DNA from: Megasphaera cerevisiae DSM 20462
GTDB lineage: Bacteria > Bacillota > Negativicutes > Veillonellales > Megasphaeraceae
Length of the DNA: 56,119 bases
Direction: 5' to 3'
Assembly (NCBI RefSeq): GCF_001045675.1
Contig: NZ_LEKT01000017.1
Span: 1-56,119, forward strand
The translations under genes were made by a program, and so were the position numbers. Under the pieces are notes generated by a model. The model saw only the letters and a list, made by a program, of their open reading frames with translations, was not told where the DNA came from and did not search any database. Below, in pieces: positions 1-8,085 of the stretch (within the stretch, counting starts at the first letter, position 1; each line of letters opens with the position of its first letter).

Positions 1-188
1 TGCAGCTGGGTAGCTACGTTCGGGACGGATAAACGCTGAAAGCATCTAAGCGTGAAACCAGCCTAGAGATGAGGTTTCTCATTACGAAAGTAAGTAAGGT
101 CCCATGAAGACGACATGGTAGATAGGCCGGGAGTGGACGTACAGTAATGTATGGAGCGGACCGGTACTAATAGACCGAGGACTTGACT
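1..188 (+). rRNA. 23S ribosomal RNA, 3' end (partial)
   Basis: The window opens inside the last part of a 23S rRNA gene. The stretch contains conserved domain VI sequence (GCTGAAAGCATCTAAG near 36-51) and ends with the typical GGTACTAATAGACCGAGG followed by ACTTGACTT. The 5' part lies outside the window. The exact mature 3' end is inferred from the family and may differ by a few bases. Confidence 0.97.
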
Positions 189-275
189 TAAGCAAAGAAG
201 CAATAGAAAGAACCATGTAGATGGTGTAAGAGTTAGACGGGTAGTTAAGGTCCGAAATACTTTTCGATGTAGTTG

Positions 276-293
276 TCAGGATACGAATCCTGA
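276..293 (+). other. Spacer hairpin between 23S and 5S rRNA
   Basis: TCAGGAT and ATCCTGA pair perfectly around an ACGA loop just before the 5S gene. It is probably part of the processing stem region of the rRNA precursor. No tRNA is present in the 23S-5S spacer (189-300). Confidence 0.5.
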
Positions 294-300
294 AACGAAT

Positions 301-416
301 TCAGTGGTGATGGCTGCAGGGACCCACCTGTTCCCATACCGAACACAGCAGTTAAGCCTGCAAACGCCGAAAGTACTTGGGTGGAAGCGCCCCGGGAGGA
401 TAGGAAGCCGCTGATT
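301..416 (+). rRNA. rrf: 5S ribosomal RNA
   Basis: About 116 nt carrying the conserved loop sequence CCCATACCGAACACAG and the closing helix TCAGTGGTGATGG... / ...GCCGCTGA. It follows the 23S gene after a spacer of about 110 nt, the usual bacterial order, and is followed directly by an intrinsic terminator. Ends are set from the closing helix. Confidence 0.95.
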
Positions 417-422
417 CAGCAG

Positions 423-462
423 AAAAGACACGCACAGTGATCATATTGTGCGTGTCTTTTGT
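423..462 (+). terminator. rRNA operon terminator
   Basis: A strong hairpin, AAAGACACGCACA paired with TGTGCGTGTCTTT, followed by TTGTTTT, directly after 5S rRNA. It ends the rRNA operon. Confidence 0.9.
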
Positions 463-800
463 TTTATGAAATATATTGGGAACATATACTATACTATACT
501 ATATTCCGGTATTTGCTTCCCGGCGAGGCTGCCGTAGGCGGCTCAGAATAGCACTCTGCTGTCAAAGGCACAGTATGTTGCTTTTTGATAGGGTGTATGG
601 AGAGCTGATAGGCGTTTTTTTACGTTGCGGCAGTTGCGGTTCTGAAAAACGGTATCATACGAAACAGGAGATTCTTATGAAGAATCTCCTGTTTCGTATT
701 TCATTGAGTACGTAGCTTCATAGGAAATACTGCCGATCGATATAGTGACCGGCAGTAATAAAAAATAGTATTCTTTTTCTTGGCACATAGCTTATATATT
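463..800. other. Intergenic region without a supported gene
   Basis: No coding region here looks real: the one plus-strand open frame (476-715) has no ribosome binding site and a composition unlike a protein. It holds a perfect 20-bp hairpin at 657-699 and a weaker one near 728-755 (ACTGCCG/CGGCAGT), which may end minus-strand transcription coming from the sensor kinase. Confidence 0.6.
657..699. repeat. Perfect 20-bp inverted repeat (hairpin)
   Basis: ATACGAAACAGGAGATTCTT at 657-676 is repeated in inverse complement at 680-699 with a 3-nt loop. There is no clear T-run on either strand, so it is not a textbook terminator, although it could block transcription arriving from either side. Confidence 0.75.
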
Positions 801-2243
801 CTATTGTTTCTGCTCCGGTTTCTTTATCGGGAAGATTGCCATGATTGTTGTGCCCTTATGCAGTTCACTTTCTAGCTTGAGCTTGGCATTATTTCCTTTT
901 GCAATGTATTTGGCAATAGACAGTCCCAAACCAGAACCGCCTGTTTCCTTGGCCCGGGATTGTTCGACTCTGTAAAAGCGTTCAAATACCCGATCCCAGT
1001 CTTTTCTTGGAATTCCAATTCCCGTATCGGTGATTTTATAATATACTTCTTTTTCGTGTATTTCACAGGATAAATAAATTTTTCCTTTGGGTGGTGTATA
1101 TTTTATGGCATTATCAATAAATATACGCAGCATTTGTTTTACGCTGCCTGGTTCGGCATAAATTGTTTCTGATTCATTTTTTGTCACGATGATATCATGA
1201 TTGGCGTCGATGAGGTTAATTTCATTATATACTTCCAGCAGCAGCTGGGCCGTGTTAATGTCCATAAAGTGCTTGGCGAGTGTGCCGCTGTTGGAGCGGG
1301 CAAAGAAAAGCAGTCGTTCAATAAGCTGACGCATGTATTCCGTTTCTGATTTTATAGCGGTAATTCCTTCTTGCAGCACTTCCGGGTCCTTTTTACCCCA
1401 GCGATCCAGTAAGTCTGCATAACCGGCGATTACTGTAATCGGGGTACGTAATTCATGAGAAGCGTCACTGATAAACTGCTGCTGCTGCTTATAGCCGTAT
1501 TCGATACGGTCCAGGGCTTGATTGATGGTGACGGCTAAGTCGTTTAATTCATTTTTATTGTTTGATAAAATAATACGGCTGCCCAGTTTGTTGACTTCTA
1601 TCTTTTTTACGGTGTCGTTGATAATATGCAGTGGTGCCAGTGATTTTTTCATCAGATACATACCGGTAAATACGGTAAGGATCAGGCTGATCAGAACAGA
1701 TGCCAGCAGTTGTTTAGATAAAAGTGATACAAAGTTATTTTCTTTGTCCGGCTGGCGGGAGAAGCGGAGATAATAGATTTTTCCGTTTTTGTCGTACCAT
1801 TTTTTATAGTATGAAAATTCAGATGCCTCATTACCTTGGATAATCGTGGGCAGAGGGGTGTCTTTTTCATTTCGTATATCATCGTCAATATAGCGGTCGC
1901 TCCATTTTTTAATAGTATGAGTAGGGCCGTTATCTAAAATTATTTTTCCGGCTCCGTCGTAAATTTGGAGATTTACGAAAGGTGGGAGATTTGAACGTAT
2001 AAATACAGATGAATCTATTTTTCCATAAGAGTCCAAATAGCTGAGGGTAAGTTGTGCGCTGTTGTTTAAATCATCCTTTATCGAATCATCCATAATATAA
2101 TGGACACTGGTTACTGTAATGACAGATACAATCAAAAGAATAAAAAACACAATGAATGAATACAGCAGAACCATTTTTGCAAATATCGGCAAGGGAGCTA
2201 TTGTAGAATAGCGGACTAAAACACTTTTAATCTTTTGCCACAT
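801..2243 (-). CDS. Two-component sensor histidine kinase (HAMP, OmpR-partner type)
   Basis: Membrane sensor kinase of 480 aa that should phosphorylate the response regulator encoded just upstream. Membrane segments lie at about 22-48 and 174-198 and enclose a periplasmic sensor of about 125 residues with no recognised fold. HAMP follows (about 199-249), then the phosphoacceptor box SDASHELRTP with His263, and an ATPase domain with N, G1 (DTGIGIP) and G2 (GGSGLGLS) boxes. I chose the ATG at 2243 because GAGGAG sits 7 nt before it; an in-frame TTG at 2249 is the alternative. It overlaps the 3' end of the regulator gene by 17 nt, so the two are translationally coupled. The sensed signal cannot be told from sequence. 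Confidence 0.93.
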   Translation of the reverse strand: MWQKIKSVLVRYSTIAPLPIFAKMVLLYSFIVFFILLIVSVITVTSVHYIMDDSIKDDLNNSAQLTLSYLDSYGKIDSSVFIRSNLPPFVNLQIYDGAGKIILDNGPTHTIKKWSDRYIDDDIRNEKDTPLPTIIQGNEASEFSYYKKWYDKNGKIYYLRFSRQPDKENNFVSLLSKQLLASVLISLILTVFTGMYLMKKSLAPLHIINDTVKKIEVNKLGSRIILSNNKNELNDLAVTINQALDRIEYGYKQQQQFISDASHELRTPITVIAGYADLLDRWGKKDPEVLQEGITAIKSETEYMRQLIERLLFFARSNSGTLAKHFMDINTAQLLLEVYNEINLIDANHDIIVTKNESETIYAEPGSVKQMLRIFIDNAIKYTPPKGKIYLSCEIHEKEVYYKITDTGIGIPRKDWDRVFERFYRVEQSRAKETGGSGLGLSIAKYIAKGNNAKLKLESELHKGTTIMAIFPIKKPEQKQ

Positions 2244-2910
2244 ATCCAACTCCTCGGATTGTATGAATGTATTCCCGTCCTTTTTTTGAACCGATCTTAC
2301 TTCGGATATACCGGATATAAACGTCTACCACATTGGTATCACCGACATAATCATATCCCCACACTTCTTCAAGAATACGGTCACGTGTCAGGACGATGTT
2401 TTTGTTGCGGATTAAATAGGTCAATAGCTCAAATTCTTTTTTTGTTAAAATTACGGTATGCTCTCCAACAGCAACTTCATGGCGCTCCAAGTAAAGTGTC
2501 ATATCCTGAAGCTGCAGAAAATTTTCACCAGATGGCTTGATTTCCCGTTCCCGCAGGAGAACGCGGATGCGGGCAAAGAGTTCTTTGCTGTTGAAAGGCT
2601 TAGTTAGATAGTCGTTAGCTCCCAGATCCAGGCTGGTGACCTTTGTTTCAATATCATCTTTGGCAGACAGCATCATAATAGGAACATTTGATAGCTCGCG
2701 TGTGCGCTGGCAAATCGTTAAACCGTCCAGATCAGGGAGCATAACATCCAGCAGAATAAGATCGAAATGGTCTTGTCCGATACGATCCAGCGCGGCCGCT
2801 CCATTAGATTCTACGCTGCATTCATAGCCTTCATGCTCGAGTTCCATTTGAATGAAACGGGCGATTTGTTTCTCGTCTTCGACGATTAAGATTTGCGTTT
2901 TTTCAATCAT
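2227..2910 (-). CDS. Two-component response regulator, OmpR/PhoB family
   Basis: DNA-binding response regulator of 227 aa. The N-terminal receiver domain (about 4-118) has the acidic pair ED near residue 12, the phosphoacceptor Asp in LILLDVMLPD (about 55) and the conserved Lys in LTKPF (about 105). The C-terminal winged helix (about 130-225) carries the family motifs EFELLTYLIRN and IRGVGYVAKD. The start ATG is preceded by AAGGGGGA. OmpR-family regulators bind head-to-tail repeats with 10-11 bp periodicity, and an array of four 11-bp repeats lies about 125 bp upstream, divergently oriented towards a probable small RNA gene. That array is the best candidate for its binding site (inference). 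Confidence 0.95.
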   Translation of the reverse strand: MIEKTQILIVEDEKQIARFIQMELEHEGYECSVESNGAAALDRIGQDHFDLILLDVMLPDLDGLTICQRTRELSNVPIMMLSAKDDIETKVTSLDLGANDYLTKPFNSKELFARIRVLLREREIKPSGENFLQLQDMTLYLERHEVAVGEHTVILTKKEFELLTYLIRNKNIVLTRDRILEEVWGYDYVGDTNVVDVYIRYIRSKIGSKKGREYIHTIRGVGYVAKD

Positions 2911-3033
2911 GCAAAAATCCCCCTTGGTACAGTAAGTTTTGTCGTAACATTTTATCCTAGTTATTATTATACATTATCTATACTAATTTTTGTACTCATA
3001 TTTGCGGATAAGGCATGAAAAGGGGATCTAAAA

Positions 3034-3088
3034 TTTAATCTAATTTTAATCTAATTTTAATTTACTTTTAAAAATAACCTGCTATGAT
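3034..3088 (+). promoter_or_regulatory. Four TTTAA repeats at 11-bp spacing plus -10 box
   Basis: TTTAA occurs at 3034, 3045, 3056 and 3067, exactly 11 bp apart; the first two 11-mers are identical (TTTAATCTAAT). A -10 box TATGAT follows at 3083-3088, 11 bp after the last TTTAA, and there is no good -35. This is the layout of promoters activated by OmpR/PhoB-family regulators. It resembles the CiaR site of streptococci (TTTAAG-N5-TTTAAG just upstream of -10). The predicted start point is about 3095. Confidence 0.75.
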
Positions 3089-3095
3089 AAGAATG

Positions 3096-3250
3096 TAGAA
3101 AAGATCATCTACAAATGTTGAAGATATAAGTTGTTCATATACCCCTCGAACACCCCTATCTTATCATCTTCAACTATAAGGCATTGTCTTCCCCCGATAA
3201 TGTCTTGCTATAAAAAAAAGGAGCCGGCTCCCCTCGCTGGCTCCTTTTTA
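3096..3250 (+). ncRNA. Probable small regulatory RNA with C-rich loops
   Basis: A transcript of about 155 nt is predicted from the TTTAA-repeat promoter to a strong terminator, with no credible open frame. Three hairpins are visible. The first is GTTGAAGAT (3117-3125) with ATCTTCAAC (3166-3174), containing ATAAG/CTTAT and TGTTC/GAACA. The second is GCATTGTC (3181-3188) with GATAATGT. The third is the terminator AAGGAGCC/GGCTCCTT with a T-run. CCCC runs at 3142, 3153, 3191 and 3230 all fall in loops or unpaired stretches. C-rich loops are the seed type of Gram-positive small RNAs that bind Shine-Dalgarno sequences (RsaE, FsrA, the CiaR-dependent csRNAs). I do not recognise this RNA as a named family. 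Its existence is inferred from promoter, structure and terminator. Confidence 0.7.
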
Positions 3251-3365
3251 TACGTGTTCCCGGGAAATGCAGTAAATAATTGAGGAGAATTTTTTTCTGA
3301 TAAATTTTTGACGGTAGGTCCTGTAAAGCCAGTAAATATCTATATCCTCACTGATTTAGTATTCA

Positions 3366-3394
3366 TTGACATTTTTATATATTCGTGTAATAAT
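3366..3394 (+). promoter_or_regulatory. Promoter of the ferredoxin gene
   Basis: TTGACA (3366-3371), a 17-bp spacer and AATAAT (3389-3394) precede the ferredoxin start by about 55 bp. Confidence 0.7.
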
Positions 3395-3449
3395 GAGAAA
3401 GACAAAGGGGTCTTCCCCTTGAAACGTTGTGAGTTTGGAGGTGAAAACA

Positions 3450-3614
3450 ATGCATGTAATTTCTGACGAATGCGTAAAATGCGGTTCTTGTGCTAGTGCT
3501 TGTCCTACAGGTGCTATCGAAGAAGGCGAAACGAAGTATGTTATTGGCGACGCTTGCATCGATTGCGGTTCTTGCGAATCCGTATGTCCTACAGGTGCTA
3601 TTTCTGCTGAATAA
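3450..3614 (+). CDS. 2[4Fe-4S] ferredoxin
   Basis: Small electron carrier of 54 aa with two C-x2-C-x2-C-x3-C-P clusters (CVKCGSCASACP and CIDCGSCESVCP), each binding one 4Fe-4S cluster; this is the clostridial ferredoxin fold of two pseudo-symmetric halves. The ATG at 3450 has GGAGGT 7 nt upstream; an in-frame GTG at 3429 would add seven residues unlike the family. It is monocistronic, with its own near-consensus promoter and terminator. It probably serves the fermentative redox reactions of the anaerobe, such as pyruvate:ferredoxin oxidoreductase or hydrogenase (family knowledge; neither is in this window). Confidence 0.97.
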   Translation: MHVISDECVKCGSCASACPTGAIEEGETKYVIGDACIDCGSCESVCPTGAISAE

Positions 3615-3632
3615 TATCAACGAGAATGTGAT

Positions 3633-3663
3633 AAAAGGGAGACATCTATATGTCTCCCTTTTT
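3633..3663 (+). terminator. Ferredoxin terminator
   Basis: AAAAGGGAGACAT pairs with ATGTCTCCCTTTT, followed by further T residues, 19 nt after the ferredoxin stop. Confidence 0.9.
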
Positions 3664-3665
3664 AT

Positions 3666-3694
3666 TTGAATTTTATAGAGTTCTATGATAGGAT
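3666..3694 (+). promoter_or_regulatory. Possible promoter of lspA-rluD-pyrR
   Basis: TTGAAT (3666-3671), 17 bp, TAGGAT (3689-3694), about 55 bp before lspA. The -10 box is weak. A promoter is expected here because a terminator lies just upstream. Confidence 0.4.
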
Positions 3695-3749
3695 AAAAGC
3701 ACTGTAAGAACTAATTATGCTTGATGATTAATGATTTAGGAGGCCTTTT

Positions 3750-4187
3750 GTGCAGGTTTTATATATTGCGTTTATCGTGGTTTTGTTGGATCAGGTCAGT
3801 AAATTGAGTATTCGGGAATGGATGATACTCCATGAATCAGTTCCGGTCATTCCGGGATTTTTTCATATTACATATATTTTAAATCGTGGCGCGGCATTTG
3901 GCATTTTGGAAAATCAACAATGGCTTTTCATGGTTATTGCTGTAATATTGTTTCTTTTATATGGGATTTTTAGAAAAAGAATACCCAACGATTTTATCGT
4001 GCATTGCGGTGTGGGAATGCTGTTGGGCGGGGCATTTGGCAATGCTCTGGATCGGGGATTGCATGGTGCCGTTACCGATTTCTTTGATTTCAGAATTTGG
4101 CCAGTGTTCAATATTGCGGATATCGGCATTGTTGTAGGCGTATGTTTATTGCTATGGTATAGCTGGACTCAGGGTTCAGAAAAATGA
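3750..4187 (+). CDS. lspA: Lipoprotein signal peptidase
   Basis: Inner-membrane aspartyl protease that removes the signal peptide of diacylglyceryl-modified prolipoproteins. The 145 aa contain four predicted membrane segments and the family motifs LNRGAAF (44-50), GNALDR (97-102, catalytic Asp101) and FNIADI (120-125, catalytic Asp124). The GTG start at 3750 follows TAGGAGGC. It opens a cluster with the pseudouridine synthase 10 bp downstream, a common bacterial order. Likely substrates in this window include the OmpH-family lipoprotein at 38286-38705. Confidence 0.96.
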   Translation: MQVLYIAFIVVLLDQVSKLSIREWMILHESVPVIPGFFHITYILNRGAAFGILENQQWLFMVIAVILFLLYGIFRKRIPNDFIVHCGVGMLLGGAFGNALDRGLHGAVTDFFDFRIWPVFNIADIGIVVGVCLLLWYSWTQGSEK

Positions 4188-4197
4188 GGATGCTAAA

Positions 4198-5669
<1,472 letters not shown>

Positions 5670-5674
5670 AGGTC

Positions 5675-5720
5675 AATCTGCCGTTAACTGCCAGTGAATG
5701 CAGTTAACGGCAGATTTTTA
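5675..5720 (+). terminator. Terminator after pyrR
   Basis: A 16-bp stem, AATCTGCCGTTAACTG with CAGTTAACGGCAGATT, followed by TTTTA. Confidence 0.92.
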
Positions 5721-5781
5721 TGTTCGAGTAGAGAGTAGTTTTTGTTGGCAGGACGCAGCTGCACCTGTATAGTAAAGGTTC

Positions 5782-5809
5782 TTGAATTTTGTGGAATAAA
5801 TGGTATATA
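5782..5809 (+). promoter_or_regulatory. Promoter of the dhaKLM operon
   Basis: TTGAAT (5782-5787), 16 bp, TATATA (5804-5809), about 54 bp before dhaK and downstream of the pyrR terminator. No obvious catabolite or operator palindrome was seen next to it. Confidence 0.55.
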
Positions 5810-5862
5810 CTAAATGAAAATATAATAAACGTATGTATCGATGCAAATAAGGAGGGAATGCA

Positions 5863-6852
5863 ATGAAGAAGATCATAAACGATGTGGCGTCCGTTGAAGA
5901 ACAGATGATACAGGGGCTTGTCAAGGCCGCGCCAGATATGCTTCGCAAGTTGGAGTATGGGACGATTGTTGTCCGTGCGCAGCGAAAACAGGGACAAGTG
6001 GCATTAGTGAGCGGTGGTGGCAGCGGACATGAACCGGCTCATGCCGGGTATGTTGGCAAGGGTATGCTGGATTGTGCTGTGGCGGGAACCGTATTTACTT
6101 CGCCGACGCCGGATCAAGTGCTGGAAGGTATCAAGGCAGTGGCGACTGATCAAGGCGTATTATGCGTGGTCAAAAATTATACGGGTGATATCATGAATTT
6201 TGAAATGGCTGTTGAAATGGCCGCTGATGAAGGAATCAAGGCCGAATATGTTGTCGTCAATGATGATGTGGCTGTAAAGGACAGCTTGTATACAACAGGC
6301 CGGCGCGGCGTGGCCGGCACGATTCTCGTTCATAAAATTGCTGGTGCCAAGGCTGAAGAGGGGGCGGATCTGAAGGCGGTAAAGGAAGTGGCCGAAAAAG
6401 TTATTGCTAATGTCCGTACGATGGGGATGGCAATTGCGCCATGTACTGTGCCGGCAGCTGGAAAGCCAGGCTTTGAGTTGGCGGAGGATGAAATGGAAAT
6501 TGGCATTGGTATTCATGGTGAACCGGGAACGCATCGGGAAAAATTGGCATCTGCTGATACGATTGCTAAAATGCTCGTAGATCATATTCTGGCGGATATA
6601 GATTATAAGGGGCAGGAGATCGTGCTGATTGTTAATGGAATGGGTGCGACACCGCTTATGGAATTGTATATTGTAAATAATTTTGTGCACGATTATTTGA
6701 CGAAACAGGGAATTACCATCTATGACACAATGGTTGGAAATTATATGACCTCCATTGAAATGGCAGGCTTTTCGCTTACGCTGCTGCGGCTGGATGATGA
6801 AATGAAATCTTTATATGATGCAAAAGCGCATACATTAGCGTGGAAAAAATGA
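5863..6852 (+). CDS. dhaK: Dihydroxyacetone kinase, substrate-binding subunit DhaK
   Basis: Binds dihydroxyacetone covalently as a hemiaminal on an active-site histidine; with DhaL and DhaM it makes dihydroxyacetone phosphate at the expense of PEP. The 329 aa show the family motifs VSGGGSGHEPAHAGYVG (about 48-64) and GIGIHGEPGTHRE (about 217-229), where His of IHGEPG is the substrate-binding residue. The start ATG follows AAGGAGGG. It is first in a dhaK-dhaL-dhaM operon, implying a PTS-linked route for dihydroxyacetone or glycerol use. No glycerol dehydrogenase gene is in the window. Confidence 0.97.
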   Translation: MKKIINDVASVEEQMIQGLVKAAPDMLRKLEYGTIVVRAQRKQGQVALVSGGGSGHEPAHAGYVGKGMLDCAVAGTVFTSPTPDQVLEGIKAVATDQGVLCVVKNYTGDIMNFEMAVEMAADEGIKAEYVVVNDDVAVKDSLYTTGRRGVAGTILVHKIAGAKAEEGADLKAVKEVAEKVIANVRTMGMAIAPCTVPAAGKPGFELAEDEMEIGIGIHGEPGTHREKLASADTIAKMLVDHILADIDYKGQEIVLIVNGMGATPLMELYIVNNFVHDYLTKQGITIYDTMVGNYMTSIEMAGFSLTLLRLDDEMKSLYDAKAHTLAWKK

Positions 6853-6907
6853 AAATACTGCTGTTTTTGTCAGAAGGGAGTGAGTTAAAACGATTGATGC
6901 AAAGAAG

Positions 6908-7516
6908 TTGATTGAAATCATGCAGGCTGTTGCGGTGAAGATTGAAGAAGAAAAGGACTATCTTACGGAACTCGACAATGTCATCGGTGACGGTGACCAC
7001 GGAATCAATATGGCCCGCGGCTTTAAGGCGGTGGAGGAAAAACTGCCATCATTGGCAGGAAAGGATATTGGTATCATTTTAAAGGGCATTGGCCTGCAGC
7101 TGGTGTCGAACGTTGGAGGTGCGTCAGGGCCATTATATGGGACGGCTTTCATGAAGGCCGGAGCAGCTTGCACCGGCTTGGTATCAATGGATGCTGTAGC
7201 GTTCGTACAGGCCATGGAGGCCGCGGTCCAAGGGATAGAAATGCGCGGTAAGGCACATGAAGGAGAAAAAACAATGCTGGATGCGCTGTGCCCGGCTCTG
7301 AAAGCGCTGCGGCATGGAGTCGACAGCGGTAAGACTGCCAAGGCTGCGCTGGCTGATGCGGTGGCAGCGGCAGAGCAGGGCGTGGCATATACGCAAACGA
7401 TTATTGCGACGAAAGGCCGTGCCAGTTATTTAGGTGAGCGTAGTCTGGGGCATCAAGACCCGGGCGCAACGTCGTCTTTATACATACTGCAGACTATACT
7501 GGCGCATCTTTCGTAA
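6908..7516 (+). CDS. dhaL: Dihydroxyacetone kinase, nucleotide-binding subunit DhaL
   Basis: Carries a tightly bound ADP/ATP that relays phosphate from DhaM to dihydroxyacetone on DhaK. The 202 aa (from the TTG at 6908) include ELDNVIGDGDHGINMARGF, whose Asp residues hold the Mg-nucleotide, and LGERSLGHQDPGATSS near the C-terminus. The start is problematic. Typical DhaL proteins begin about five residues earlier, and here the frame continues upstream as ATT GAT GCA AAG AAG to an in-frame stop at 6881 without any ATG, GTG or TTG. The only good ribosome binding site (AGAAGGGAG, 6872-6880) suits a start near 6890-6893, which would require ATT (6893) or ACG (6890). The TTG at 6908 is the only conventional choice. 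Confidence 0.88.
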   Translation: MIEIMQAVAVKIEEEKDYLTELDNVIGDGDHGINMARGFKAVEEKLPSLAGKDIGIILKGIGLQLVSNVGGASGPLYGTAFMKAGAACTGLVSMDAVAFVQAMEAAVQGIEMRGKAHEGEKTMLDALCPALKALRHGVDSGKTAKAALADAVAAAEQGVAYTQTIIATKGRASYLGERSLGHQDPGATSSLYILQTILAHLS

Positions 7517-7536
7517 GCTTAGCATTAGAATAGGTG

Positions 7537-7564
7537 GGGCAGCTGTCCGGCTGCCCTGTTTTTT
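7537..7564 (+). terminator. Intercistronic terminator between dhaL and dhaM
   Basis: GGGCAGC (7537-7543) pairs with GCTGCCC (7550-7556), followed by TGTTTTTTC, 20 nt after dhaL and 17 nt before dhaM. It should stop part of the transcripts and lower dhaM expression relative to dhaKL. Confidence 0.8.
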
Positions 7565-7580
7565 CATTGAGGAGGTTCGT

Positions 7581-7958
7581 ATGGTAGGAATTGTCGTGGT
7601 GTCTCATAGCCAAAAGTTGGCAGAGGGAGTTGTCGAACTGGCTGGTATGATGGCGTCTGAAGTACCCGTTGCAGCCGCTGGAGGGCTTGATGACGGCGGT
7701 TTGGGAACGAGTTTTGAAAAGATAAGTAATGCCGTCAATAGGGTGTATTCTGATGATGGCGTGGCACTTATCATGGATATGGGAAGTGCTGTTATGACTG
7801 CGGAAATGGTCATGGAATCTATGGAGGACAGAAAAATAAAAATGATCGATTGCCCTATTGTAGAAGGCACTGTAATAGCCGCTCTGGAGGTTCTTAGCGG
7901 TACGTCGCTGGAACAGCTGCAGGAAAAAGTAGCAAGTGCGGGAGAGAAAAAATTCTGA
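7581..7958 (+). CDS. dhaM: PTS-dependent dihydroxyacetone kinase phosphotransferase subunit DhaM (EIIA-type domain)
   Basis: Takes phosphate from HPr of the PEP phosphotransferase system and passes it to the nucleotide in DhaL. The 125 aa form one EIIA-mannose-like domain, with the phosphorylated His in VVVSHSQKLAEG (His9) and the conserved MDMGSAVMTAE stretch. It lacks the HPr and EI-like domains that E. coli DhaM carries, so it must depend on general HPr. The ATG at 7581 has GAGGAGGT upstream. It follows dhaL after 64 bp containing a terminator-like hairpin. Confidence 0.92.
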   Translation: MVGIVVVSHSQKLAEGVVELAGMMASEVPVAAAGGLDDGGLGTSFEKISNAVNRVYSDDGVALIMDMGSAVMTAEMVMESMEDRKIKMIDCPIVEGTVIAALEVLSGTSLEQLQEKVASAGEKKF

Positions 7959-8085
7959 TTTAGGGACCATGCCGGGAAAATACATATCTTGACCTGGTGT
8001 ACGATATAGGGTGTAGAATAGTATTTGTTTTGAAATAGGTATAGCAGGCATTGGCAGATAAAATGAAAAGAAAGGTGTGATCTGC

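Noticed and set aside
476-715. 79-codon plus-strand frame after the 5S terminator
   Set aside because: No ribosome binding site, no family resemblance, and it runs through a perfect hairpin; composition is not protein-like.
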